DNA from: JAICUF01 sp038250675
GTDB taxonomy: Bacteria; Gemmatimonadota; Gemmatimonadetes; Gemmatimonadales; GWC2-71-9
Assembly (NCBI GenBank): GCA_038250675.1
Contig: JBBSCB010000005.1
Coordinates: 71,960-135,959, forward strand
Length of the DNA: 64,000 nucleotides
Direction: 5' to 3'
Below the pieces are notes generated by a model, which was not told the origin of the DNA, ran no database searches, and saw nothing but the letters and a program-made list of their open reading frames with translations. The position numbers and the translations under genes are program-made. Every line of letters starts with the position of its first letter. The first letter of the stretch is position 1. Below, one piece after another: positions 24,634 to 32,920 of this stretch.

Positions 24634-27495
24634 TTAGCGACGGGAAAGTGTCGGTCGTGGCACCACGAACCGGACGATGGTGCCTCCACCGGCCCGGGGG
24701 GCGATGTGGATGCGGCCGCCGGCCTCCGTCGCCCGTCTCGCCATGCTGGTCATTCCGCGCCCGGCCGTCGAGGGTGGGTTTCCGCCGTTTGCCAGCCCGC
24801 CCCCGTTGTCCTCGACGACGAGGTCCAGCTGCTCGTCGGTGAGCCGGAGCGCGAGCGATACTTCCGATGCCGAGGCATGACGCGAAACGTTGTGCAGCGC
24901 CTCGAGGCCGACCAACAGCAGGCTTCGGCGAACGGTCGAATTGAGTCGGAGCAGGGGCCACGGCTCAGGGAAGTCGATCCGGAAGCGTGCCTCACCTCGG
25001 GCGAAGAGGCGTGTGCCGTGCTCCCGCAGCCGCGACCCGAGCTCACTGAGCGTGCCGTCACGAGGATCGAGCGACCAGACGATGTCGGAGAGGGCTGTGC
25101 CGAGTTCCTCGCTGATGCGCATGACCTGCCGCGCCAGTCGCCGGCGCTCCGGCTCATCGGGTGTCCCCTCCGCCAGTACACCCGCGAGGATTCCTACTCC
25201 CCCCAGCCCCGAGCCCAATTCGTCGTGCAGGTCCATGGCGATCCGGGTGCGCTGGCGCTCCATGTCCAGCAGGATCCCGACGCGGGCCCGGTACGCGGCA
25301 CCGGCCGCGCCGAAAATGAGCACGGCGCCCAGGAGGAGGTTCCATGGCTCGAGGTACCACGGTCCACGCACTGAAAAGGCGAAGCTCCCGGTCTCGGTCG
25401 ACCAGAGCCGGCCGTCGAGAGAGGCGCGCACCTCGGCGCGATAGTCGCCCCGCGGCAGGTCGATCCAGCGAAACGACGGTTCGCCGCCTACATCGGTCCA
25501 GGTCTCAGCGGGAAGGAGACGCACCTGGTAGCGCAACAACGAGGGCGCGCGGTAGCTCATCGCGGCGAACCGGACTTCGAGTCGGTGGTGGCGAAACGGG
25601 AGCACCGGTTCGCTGTCGGGGGAGATGAGGTCGGCGTCCACCCTCGCCTCCACGAGGGCGACCCGCGGAGCGAGGTTGGAAATGGTCCTGGCCGCAGCCG
25701 GCACCCGCGCCAGGCCGAACGCGGTGGCCAGCCAGAGCGTGCCGTCGGCTTCCTCGAGGAGGTCGGAGAAGACGTTGGCCGGCACACCCTGCCACGCCGT
25801 CACCGATTCGAGCACCTCCCAACCCTCGGGGCGCGTACTGTCGGGCCGGACCCGGAGCGCCAGCCCATGGCCATAGATCCAGATGCCGCCCGAGGGCGCG
25901 GGCTCGAGTCCGAGCACCGACCGGGATGGTAGCTCCGAGTTGCCGGGCAGTGGCACCCATGCGCCGCCTCGCCGCGCGTGCACTCCGCTTCGAGACGACG
26001 CCAACCAGACCCCGCCATCCGGAAGCTCGGCGATACCTCGAAGCTCCACGGCGCCGGGAACGTCTTCGCAAATCCACTCGACTGACTGCCAACCGTCCAC
26101 CGGGGCACCGGTGTGGCAGACGCGCTCGCCGCCCGCCAGCCACACGACCCCGCTGCGCATTCGCTTCACGCGAAGCAGTGCATCGCCGATCGGAGTCTGC
26201 ACCACGTTACCCGGCCCGACCCCGTCGTCCGAGGAGCGCAGCGTCACGAGTCCGCGATTCGTCGCCATCCAAATGCCGCCGGCGGGCAGCGGCTCGGACT
26301 GGGCGTGCATCGTCGGGCGGTCCCAGCGGTGGGTTGCAACCGCCCTGCCTTTGCGTACCTCGTGCACTCCGGTGGAGGTGGAGATCCAGAGCGTCCCCTG
26401 TCCGTCGACGGCGAGGCCCGAACTCGAGGGCCACTGGTCGGCGGTCGCCGCCCGCCAGCCCCGGCCAGAGCGCTCCACGAATCCGGTGCCCTGCCAGGTC
26501 GTCACCCAGACGCGCTCATCCTGCCGCGCAAGGTACCTGGTGTACGCGGAGGGTAGGCCGTGTCGTCCTGTCCAGAGCAAGGTCTCAGGTTCGGAGAACT
26601 GCAGGACGCCGTTGGGCGTGGCGAGCCAGAGGCTGCCCTCGCGGTCGAGCAGCAGGGGACCCCCGCCCTCCGGAATCTCGTCCGGACCCACCACGATCGG
26701 CGGGTCGGAGGCGCCCACCCGGACCAGGAAACGATCGTGGGAGGCGTAGACCGAAGCGCCGCGGCGGACGAGGCCGATGCCTCTTCCAGGCACCTGATAC
26801 ACTTGGGTCAGCGAGTCCCCGGCGACGCGCCAGAGTGCCCCCGCTCTCGCCAGGATCAGGGTGTCGCCCTCGGCTGCTGCCGAGACCACCGCGGCGCGCG
26901 GAACCTGGGCCACCACGCGACCGGTGCCGTCTGGATCCACGTGCCACACGGCGCCGCGCGTGCCGAGCCACGCGCCATCCTGCGTGGGATCGCTCAGCAC
27001 CTCAACCATCTGCCCGCGCATGGCGCCCGGCAGCATCTCCGTCCATCCCGCCGTGGTGGTGCGTCGCCAAACCCGGTCCCAGTTGGCGAGCCAGAGGTGG
27101 CTCGTGGCATCGCAGCCAAAGGTCACGGGCCCCGTCTCGACGTGGTCCACCGGTGGCGGAACCGCCGCTGCGCTGTCCGTGGTGATTCGCCAGACTCGGC
27201 CCGGCTCCTCGAGGGCAAAGAGCCGTCCGTCGGGACAGGCGACGATCTGATTGACCCATCCACGAAGTTGACGCGGTGCCCAGTGGACCAGCCGGTTCCC
27301 GTCCCATCGGTGGAGGCCGCCGACCGTGCCAAGCCAGAGGAAGCCGACGCTGTCCTGGGCAAGAGAGCGCACGCCCCCGGTGAGGAGGCCGTCGGCGGCG
27401 TCGATTCGGCGCACGAGGCGAGACTGCGCCGGGAGGGCGTGCATGAAGCACGTGAGGGCAGCAGGCAGGAGGAGGGCAATACGAATCCACCGCAC
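24634..27495 (-). CDS. Sensor histidine kinase with two-component-regulator propeller (Reg_prop / Y_Y_Y / HisKA_3)
   Basis: A protein of about 953 residues. A signal peptide (RWIRIALLLPAALTCFMHA) leads to a long periplasmic region of repeated propeller blades (patterns such as SVGFLWLGTVGGLHRWDG and GSLWLATPNGVLQF), a Y_Y_Y beta-sandwich (near APSLLRYQVRLLPAETW), one membrane helix, a HisKA_3 dimerisation helix with the phospho-accepting His in MDLHDELGSGLGG, and an HATPase domain (VVEDNGGG). This matches hybrid-type sensors of polysaccharide or nutrient signals, here with a separate NarL-type partner downstream. GTG at 27495 is preferred because it starts the signal peptide; a TTG at 27615 would add 40 residues. 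No strong Shine-Dalgarno decides this. Confidence 0.88.
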   Translation of the reverse strand: MRWIRIALLLPAALTCFMHALPAQSRLVRRIDAADGLLTGGVRSLAQDSVGFLWLGTVGGLHRWDGNRLVHWAPRQLRGWVNQIVACPDGRLFALEEPGRVWRITTDSAAAVPPPVDHVETGPVTFGCDATSHLWLANWDRVWRRTTTAGWTEMLPGAMRGQMVEVLSDPTQDGAWLGTRGAVWHVDPDGTGRVVAQVPRAAVVSAAAEGDTLILARAGALWRVAGDSLTQVYQVPGRGIGLVRRGASVYASHDRFLVRVGASDPPIVVGPDEIPEGGGPLLLDREGSLWLATPNGVLQFSEPETLLWTGRHGLPSAYTRYLARQDERVWVTTWQGTGFVERSGRGWRAATADQWPSSSGLAVDGQGTLWISTSTGVHEVRKGRAVATHRWDRPTMHAQSEPLPAGGIWMATNRGLVTLRSSDDGVGPGNVVQTPIGDALLRVKRMRSGVVWLAGGERVCHTGAPVDGWQSVEWICEDVPGAVELRGIAELPDGGVWLASSRSGVHARRGGAWVPLPGNSELPSRSVLGLEPAPSGGIWIYGHGLALRVRPDSTRPEGWEVLESVTAWQGVPANVFSDLLEEADGTLWLATAFGLARVPAAARTISNLAPRVALVEARVDADLISPDSEPVLPFRHHRLEVRFAAMSYRAPSLLRYQVRLLPAETWTDVGGEPSFRWIDLPRGDYRAEVRASLDGRLWSTETGSFAFSVRGPWYLEPWNLLLGAVLIFGAAGAAYRARVGILLDMERQRTRIAMDLHDELGSGLGGVGILAGVLAEGTPDEPERRRLARQVMRISEELGTALSDIVWSLDPRDGTLSELGSRLREHGTRLFARGEARFRIDFPEPWPLLRLNSTVRRSLLLVGLEALHNVSRHASASEVSLALRLTDEQLDLVVEDNGGGLANGGNPPSTAGRGMTSMARRATEAGGRIHIAPRAGGGTIVRFVVPRPTLSRR

Positions 27496-27628
27496 CCGCG
27501 GGGGCCGGGGGCGGGCGTAGGTGCACCCGGGAGTGAATTGATGTCGCCTGAGGTGAATGGAGCCCTCGCGGCCGTCGCTCAACGAACCATAACGGCTGCG
27601 GAAGCGATGGGCCAATCTACCGCGTGCC

Positions 27629-27876
27629 TCAGGGGACCGGCGTCACGTCCATCGAGAAGAATGTCCAGCCTTCCTCCTCGACCCGGTCGATGGACACCTC
27701 CGGGCGAGCGCCTCATTCGCCGCGAAGGCATTGGACACCTCGTCGGCGCCGCTTCGGACACGTATGCTCAGCCGGTCCACCACGTGCTGCTGCGCCCCGA
27801 CCGGACCGGCCATGACGCAGGCGGTGAGCACGCTCATGGCCACCGCTCGTCCTCGCGTGCTGACACCTCGGTGCAT
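27629..27876 (-). pseudogene. Small secreted protein gene broken by a frameshift
   Basis: From ATG 27876 one frame encodes a Sec-type signal (MSVLTACVMAGPVGAQQ) and a short mature part reading VVDRLSIRVRSGADEVSNAF and NEALAR. A second frame then carries on with EVSIDRVEEEGWTFFSMDVT to a TGA at 27629. One missing base near 27695 would join the two into an exported protein of about 80 residues. It lies directly upstream of the histidine kinase on the same strand, so it could be a partner or ligand of the sensor. Family not recognised. It may be a real mutation or a sequencing error. Confidence 0.5.
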
Positions 27877-28086
27877 CCGTGAAGTCGTGGCTCGAGGCAC
27901 CAACGTATCGGACGCAATCGACCGCGACCATCGCATGGTCATGTGATGGCACAACGGGTCCGTCTGGTGGCACCTTTGCATGTCACCGTCCTCGCTGTGC
28001 GTGCACCGCGTGCTCGATATGCCATACGGCCTGTGTCCGAATCCATCGCGGGACAGATGCCGCTCCCCGCTTCGCTGGAGGTCCCG

Positions 28087-28521
28087 ATGCTCGCTCGTCG
28101 ATTCGCGCTCCGAACCGCACGCTGCCTGACTGTCCTGCTCGCCCTCGCCTTCGTCGCCTGTTCCTCGGACGACTCCAATGGACCCGCGCCCGCCCCCGGC
28201 GCCACGCTGGTCGGTTCCTGGAATGCCACCACCTTCGCCACGTCGACCGATGACTTCATCGCGCAGGGAATGACGTTGGTGATGACGATCAAGAATGACG
28301 ACACCTACACCTTCGCCTTTACGAATGACCTCGTGGGGGCCTGCAACCCCGGACCGGATTGCGCGAACAACGGTCCGTACACGGCGACGTCCACCACCCT
28401 GACCATTGACCCTGGCACGGTCGACGAGACGGTCTTCACCTACTCCGTGGCGGGCTCGACCCTGACGATGAACAGCAGCATAAATGGCACGCCCGTCACG
28501 CTGGTCCTGAGGAAATTGTAG
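28087..28521 (+). CDS. Lipocalin-like lipoprotein
   Basis: A 144-residue predicted lipoprotein: basic N-terminus, hydrophobic stretch and lipobox FVACSS, then a single beta-rich domain starting LVGSWNATTFATS and alternating strands with Asp/Thr turns (TIKNDDTYTFAF, TSTTLTIDPG, GSTLTMNSS). The GSW opening and the pattern are typical of small lipocalin-like lipoproteins common in Gemmatimonadota and Bacteroidota; ligand unknown. ATG 28087 has a good Shine-Dalgarno (GGAGG, 28077-28081, five bases before). It is divergent from the two-component system. Confidence 0.78.
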   Translation: MLARRFALRTARCLTVLLALAFVACSSDDSNGPAPAPGATLVGSWNATTFATSTDDFIAQGMTLVMTIKNDDTYTFAFTNDLVGACNPGPDCANNGPYTATSTTLTIDPGTVDETVFTYSVAGSTLTMNSSINGTPVTLVLRKL

Positions 28522-29171
28522 GACACGTCACCCTGCCTCGGCGTTGCGGCGGGCGAAGGCGCGGTCGTCCTCCGGGGGGCCACTGGAGCATGCCGGCCTC
28601 GGCCCTGAGTGCGCCGGGCATGGATCAGCCCGCGGCGGCGATGATATCGTACGATGTGATGGCGTTCGGAAAGGCTGCTTCGGCGAGCGTGTACGCGAGG
28701 TACCGCTGAACTAGGGAGCGAGGGCCACGATTGGGCTGTCGGCCGCGGCGGGCGGCGGGCAATCGGTGGAGCTGTGATAAAGCCGCGCTGCCGAGACAGT
28801 TGCCGCCGGGACGACAGCGGTCGGACGGGCTGCCGAGGCGTGAATACGCCGGCGGCACCGACTACCTTCTTCCCGGGACCGGCCCGCTGATCGACAGGGT
28901 CATTCTGCCGGCGGCGGGCCTGGCCATCGCGAGGCACCGCGCTCCGGATAGTCGCTCCAGAGAGGCCTTCCTGCCGGTACCACCCCCCGATTGCCCCGCC
29001 AATGCGCCGTTCGCGTGTCGGCGGGACGCTACACGGCTCCGATAGCCCCCAGCGCCGTCCCCACTTGGGGATGGCACGGTTCTAGCTCCCAGCGTCCACC
29101 TATCCGTGACACCCGTCGAATAATGACGTAGCTTGGCCGTATCTCTGCGTCCCGGAAGGTGCAGCCATTTC
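28522..29171. other. Long region without a recognisable gene
   Basis: About 650 bases between the lipoprotein and acpS. Open frames exist on both strands, but none has a convincing start, Shine-Dalgarno and protein-like composition together. The most protein-like stretch is on the minus strand at about 28625-28720 (containing VQRYLAYTLAEAAFPNAI), which could be the end of a decayed gene. The promoter for the acpS cluster should lie near 29100-29160, but I cannot pick hexamers with confidence. Confidence 0.4.
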
Positions 29172-29588
29172 ATGCCCGGCAGACTCAGCGTAGGCGTGGA
29201 TCTGGTTCGTGTGAGAGATGTTGCGCGCTCGCTGGAGCAGTTCGGCGAGCGCTACGTAGCGCGCCTGTTCACGTCCGCGGAGGCCGACTACTGCGGACGC
29301 GGTACCCCGGCCGCGGCATCGCGTTTTGCCGCACGGTTTGCCGCCAAGGAAGCCACGCTCAAGGCGCTCCGCTCGGCGGACGGTGCGATGGATTGGCGGA
29401 ATATCGAGGTGCGCCGGGACGCCGCGGGCTGGTGCGAAGTGGTACTGCATGGCTCGGCGGCCGAGCTGGCGGAGCGGAATGGAGTGACGGCATTGTCGCT
29501 CAGCATGAGCCACGAGGCGGACTACGCCACCGCCGTGGTGATCGCAATGGGAGCTTTCGACACGAAGGGAAGTGAGTCAGATGATTGA
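29172..29588 (+). CDS. acpS: Holo-[acyl-carrier-protein] synthase (4'-phosphopantetheinyl transferase)
   Basis: A 138-residue AcpS-type enzyme that moves phosphopantetheine from CoA to a carrier-protein serine. Signatures: GVDLVRVRDV with the Mg-binding Asp near the N-terminus and RFAAKEATLKAL in the middle. ATG 29172 begins four residues before the first signature. It overlaps the following carrier-protein gene by 8 bases, so it is very likely dedicated to that protein, which differs from a fatty-acid ACP. It opens the amino acid:carrier-protein cluster. Another, housekeeping acpS may exist elsewhere in the genome. Confidence 0.9.
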   Translation: MPGRLSVGVDLVRVRDVARSLEQFGERYVARLFTSAEADYCGRGTPAAASRFAARFAAKEATLKALRSADGAMDWRNIEVRRDAAGWCEVVLHGSAAELAERNGVTALSLSMSHEADYATAVVIAMGAFDTKGSESDD

Positions 29589-29835
29589 CGAGATTCGCGC
29601 CGTCGTGCGGGAACACGGCCGTCTCGCGGTGAGCGTCGAGACGCTGGCCGATACCGCCGACCTCTACCAGGCCGGGATGACGTCGCACGCGAGCGTCAAC
29701 CTGATGCTCGCGCTGGAGGACCGCTTCGGCGTGGAATTTCCCGAGCGGATGCTCCGCCGCCGCACCTTCGAGTCGCTGGCGGCCATTCGCGATGCGATCG
29801 CGGAGCTGTCCGCCGCCAACGCGCGGGCCAGCTGA
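29581..29835 (+). CDS. Dedicated carrier protein (ACP-like)
   Basis: An 84-residue acyl-carrier-type protein. Instead of the DSL of fatty-acid ACPs, the modification site reads AGMTSHASVNLM, with Ser35 as the expected phosphopantetheine attachment point, followed by ALEDRFGVEFPERML (helix III) and TFESLAAI. This MTSHASV variant is what one expects for carrier proteins associated with amino acid:[carrier protein] ligases of the Bradyrhizobium type (from memory of that system). ATG 29581 overlaps acpS; a GTG at 29572 would add three residues. The next gene follows after 3 bases. Confidence 0.88.
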   Translation: MIDEIRAVVREHGRLAVSVETLADTADLYQAGMTSHASVNLMLALEDRFGVEFPERMLRRRTFESLAAIRDAIAELSAANARAS

Positions 29836-29838
29836 TCC

Positions 29839-31023
29839 GTGGATCCCGCCTCCGAGCTGCTCGACGCCACAGCGCTCCGCACCGATCTCGTGGCCCGCGC
29901 GGCCCGGATCGGTGAGACCATCGCAGCGCCCGCCGCTGATTCGGTAGACCGCGACGCCCGTTTCCCCGCCGAAGCCATCGCCGCGCTCCGGGCCGAGCGG
30001 ATGCTCAGCGCGTTCGTTCCCGCCGAGTTGGGCGGACTGGGCGCCGGTGTCGGCGACCTGGCCGCCATTTGCGAGACCCTGGGCCGCCACTGCTCCGCCA
30101 CCGCCATGATCTACGCCATGCACCAGATCGAAGTGATCTGCCTGGTGCGTCACGGTCTCTCCGCTCCGCACATTCACCGGTATCTCGCGTCGCTGGTCGA
30201 GTCCGAGGCGCTCATCGCATCCGCCACGTCCGAAGTGGGGATCGGCGGAGACGTGCGCAGCAGTCTCTGCGCGGTGGACCGCCGCGGCGAGCGGTTCACA
30301 CTGGAGAAGCAGGCACCGGTCATCTCCTACGGCGAGCACGCCGACGACATCCTGGCCACCGCGCGCCGCGCCCCCGATGCCGCCGCCAACGATCAGGTGC
30401 TGGTGCTGCTCCACCGCGGCGACCTCACGCTCGAGCGCACCAGCGAGTGGAACACGCTCGGCTTCCGCGGCACCTGCAGCCCGGGGTTCAAGCTTGCCGC
30501 GTCGGGTGACGTGGGCCAGATCCTGGGCGATCCCTTCGCCGACATCTCGACCCGTACCATGCTGCCCGCCTCGCACATTCTCTGGACCTCGCTCTGGCTC
30601 GGCATCGCCACGGCGGCGGTGGAAAAGGCGCACGCGTTCGTGCGCGCGGACGCGCGCAAGCGGCCGGGCGTGACGCCACCGGCGAGCGTTCGCCTGGCCG
30701 AGCTGGTGAGCCAGCTCCAGATGATGCGCGCCAACGTGCACGACACCACGCGGGAGTACGAGCGCGTGATGGACGACGCGGACGCGCTCGCGTCGCTCGG
30801 TTTTTCCATCCGCATGAACAACCTCAAGGTGGGTTCGTCGCAGCTGGTGGTGCGGATCGTGAGCGAAGCGCTCCTCATCTGCGGCATGGCGGGATACAAG
30901 ACCGAGGGGCCATATAGCATGGGCCGTCACCTTCGCGATGCCTACGGCACCATGGTCATGATCAACAACGACCGCATCTACGGCGCCAACGCCTCGATGC
31001 TGCTCGTGCACAAGGGCGAGTGA
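29839..31023 (+). CDS. Acyl-CoA dehydrogenase-like flavoprotein
   Basis: A 394-residue member of the acyl-CoA dehydrogenase superfamily. N-terminal helices include FVPAELGGLGAG; the middle beta domain (ATSEVGIGGDVRSS, LGFRGTCSPGF) binds FAD and substrate; the C-terminal bundle ends in LLICGMAGYKTEGPYSMGRHLRDA, the conserved region near the active site. In this setting it may oxidise or desaturate an aminoacyl or acyl group held on the neighbouring carrier protein, as known for carrier-bound prolyl groups in other pathways (inference). GTG start 3 bases after the carrier-protein stop. Confidence 0.88.
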   Translation: MDPASELLDATALRTDLVARAARIGETIAAPAADSVDRDARFPAEAIAALRAERMLSAFVPAELGGLGAGVGDLAAICETLGRHCSATAMIYAMHQIEVICLVRHGLSAPHIHRYLASLVESEALIASATSEVGIGGDVRSSLCAVDRRGERFTLEKQAPVISYGEHADDILATARRAPDAAANDQVLVLLHRGDLTLERTSEWNTLGFRGTCSPGFKLAASGDVGQILGDPFADISTRTMLPASHILWTSLWLGIATAAVEKAHAFVRADARKRPGVTPPASVRLAELVSQLQMMRANVHDTTREYERVMDDADALASLGFSIRMNNLKVGSSQLVVRIVSEALLICGMAGYKTEGPYSMGRHLRDAYGTMVMINNDRIYGANASMLLVHKGE

Positions 31024-31955
31024 TGACGGCCCAACCGGCCGCCGCTCCCATGCCCGGCGTCTATGAAGCGTTCCGCGACGAGCTGGTGGCGCACGGACTG
31101 CTGGTGCCGAGCGGCGTGCCGGGACTGTTCGGCCGGGGCGCCATCTTCGAACGCGTGATCGAGGGCTTCGACCGCTTCGTGACCATGAGCGGCGCCGCCG
31201 ACCACCCCGAGGTGCTCCGCTTTCCCCCCGTGATCAACCGCCGGGACTTCGAGCGGAGCGAATACCTCAAGTCCTTCCCCAATCTCTGCGGCTCGGTGCA
31301 CAGCTTCGGCGGCGACGACGCCGACCATCACGCCCTGCTCCGCGCGGTCGAGCAGGGCGGCGACTGGTCGCGCGATCTCGCGGCCACCGACGTGGTGCTC
31401 ACGCCGGCCGCGTGCTATCCGGTGTATCCGGCCGCGGCGGGGACGCTCCCGGCGGGCGGGCGGCTGTTCGACGTCTCGTCGTACTGCTTCCGCCACGAGC
31501 CGTCGGCCGACCCGGCGCGGATGCAGATGTTCCGCATGCACGAGTACGTGCGCCTGGGCCGGCCGGCCGATGTCGAGGCGTTCCGCGATGCGTGGCTCGA
31601 GCGCGGGCTCCTGATGCTGGGCGCCGTGGAGCTGCCGGCCCGGTCGGTGGTGGCCAACGATCCGTTCTTCGGCCGAGCAGGCCGGATGCTGGCGGCCAAC
31701 CAGCGGGAGCAATCGCTCAAGTTCGAGCTGGTGGTGCCGATCTGCTCGGACGAAAAGCCGACGGCGCTCGTTTCCTGCAACTATCACCAAAACCACTTCG
31801 GTTCGCTCTTCGGCATCCGCACCGCGGACGGCGCGCCGGCGCATACTGCGTGCGTGGGCTTCGGCCTCGAGCGTATCGCGCTGGCGCTCTTCCGCACGCA
31901 CGGACTCGACACCGAGCGTTGGCCGGAGCGGGTCCGGGCGACGCTCGGTCTATGA
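31023..31955 (+). CDS. Amino acid:[carrier protein] ligase (class II seryl-tRNA synthetase-like)
   Basis: A 310-residue class II aaRS-like protein lacking a tRNA-binding arm. The catalytic core has the motif 2-like arginine region (FDVSSYCFRHEPSADPARMQMFRMHEYVRLG) and motif 3 in TACVGFGLERIALALF. A putative zinc site of the atypical SerRS type is present: Cys131 (AACYPVYP), Glu174 (MHEYV) and Cys277 (HTACVG). In Bradyrhizobium such proteins activate glycine or alanine with ATP and load it on a small carrier protein rather than tRNA. The carrier, its AcpS and DUF1839 are next door. Amino acid specificity is unknown. Start overlaps the previous stop (TGATG). Confidence 0.9.
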   Translation: MTAQPAAAPMPGVYEAFRDELVAHGLLVPSGVPGLFGRGAIFERVIEGFDRFVTMSGAADHPEVLRFPPVINRRDFERSEYLKSFPNLCGSVHSFGGDDADHHALLRAVEQGGDWSRDLAATDVVLTPAACYPVYPAAAGTLPAGGRLFDVSSYCFRHEPSADPARMQMFRMHEYVRLGRPADVEAFRDAWLERGLLMLGAVELPARSVVANDPFFGRAGRMLAANQREQSLKFELVVPICSDEKPTALVSCNYHQNHFGSLFGIRTADGAPAHTACVGFGLERIALALFRTHGLDTERWPERVRATLGL

Positions 31956-32920
31956 ACCGCGACGTCCTCCGGCTCGATCCCACCACCCACACGCGCCATC
32001 CGCTGCACCTGGATGAGCGCATCTGGACCGAGACCAACTGCTACGTGGATCTCTGGATCGAGCTGCTCCACGCGCTCGAGCTCGATCCTGTCGCGGCCAT
32101 GGGCTTCACGCTGGCCATGGATTTCGAGGCGGAACAGTGGAACTTCTTCAAGTTTCCGCTGGCCGATCTCTTCGACCTCTACCGGATCGACGTGCAGGAG
32201 CTGGCCATCTGGCGCCCCGTCGAGTGGCACGTTGCCGAGCAGATTGCCGCCGGCCGCATGGCCATCGTGGAGGTGGACTCGTTCTATCTGCCGGACACCG
32301 CGGGCACCGCGTATCGCGCCGAGCATGTAAAGACGTCGATCGGCATCCAGATGCTCGACCCCGACACCGGTCGGCTCGGCTACTTCCACAACGCCGGCTA
32401 CTTCGAGCTCACCGGCGACGACTATGCCGGCCTCTTTCCCACGCTGACTTCGACCACGCTGCCTCCCTACGCCGAGCTCATCAAGCTCGGCCGCCTCGCG
32501 CGGCTGGCGCCCGATGAGCTGGTCCGCCGCGCGGCGGCGCTGGGCCGCTCACACTTCGCGCGGCGGCCGGCCGACAATCCGGTCGCGCGTTACCGGAAGC
32601 GCTTTCCCAATGATTTGGCCTGGCTCTCGGGTCAGGAGATGAGCGCCTTCCATCTCTACGCCTTTGCCACCCTCCGCCAGTGCGGCGCCTGCGCCGAGCT
32701 GGCCGGGACGTTTCTGGAATGGCTCGGCTGCCACGGCGAGCGCGGTGTGGCCGATGCGGCGCCGGCGTTCATGCGCTTTGCGGAATCGGCCAAGGCAATG
32801 CAGTTCAAGCTCGCGCGCGCGGCGGCGGGGCGGCAGGTGGATTTCGAGCCGCTGCTCGATGCGATGGAAATGAGCTGGGACGAAGGGATGAACCGGTTGC
32901 AGGCGCACTATGATGACTGA
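31952..32920 (+). CDS. DUF1839 family protein
   Basis: A 322-residue protein matching DUF1839, whose genes travel with amino acid:[carrier protein] ligases. Recognisable features are the opening WTETNCYVDLWIELLHALELDP, MDFEAEQWNFFKFPLADL, VEVDSFYLPDTAGTAYR and a C-terminal helical half. The conserved Asn-Cys-Tyr near the N-terminus and the Asp-Ser-Phe-Tyr-Leu-Pro block resemble a cysteine-acyltransferase-like site; a role as an acceptor for the carrier-bound amino acid is plausible but unproven. It overlaps the ligase by ATGA and the GH2 gene by 11 bases. Confidence 0.85.
   Translation: MNRDVLRLDPTTHTRHPLHLDERIWTETNCYVDLWIELLHALELDPVAAMGFTLAMDFEAEQWNFFKFPLADLFDLYRIDVQELAIWRPVEWHVAEQIAAGRMAIVEVDSFYLPDTAGTAYRAEHVKTSIGIQMLDPDTGRLGYFHNAGYFELTGDDYAGLFPTLTSTTLPPYAELIKLGRLARLAPDELVRRAAALGRSHFARRPADNPVARYRKRFPNDLAWLSGQEMSAFHLYAFATLRQCGACAELAGTFLEWLGCHGERGVADAAPAFMRFAESAKAMQFKLARAAAGRQVDFEPLLDAMEMSWDEGMNRLQAHYDD

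Noticed and set aside
29500..31011. Minus-strand open frame of about 500 codons opposite the carrier protein and dehydrogenase
   Set aside because: His/Gly/Arg-rich, no start site or motif; shadow of the acyl-CoA dehydrogenase gene.
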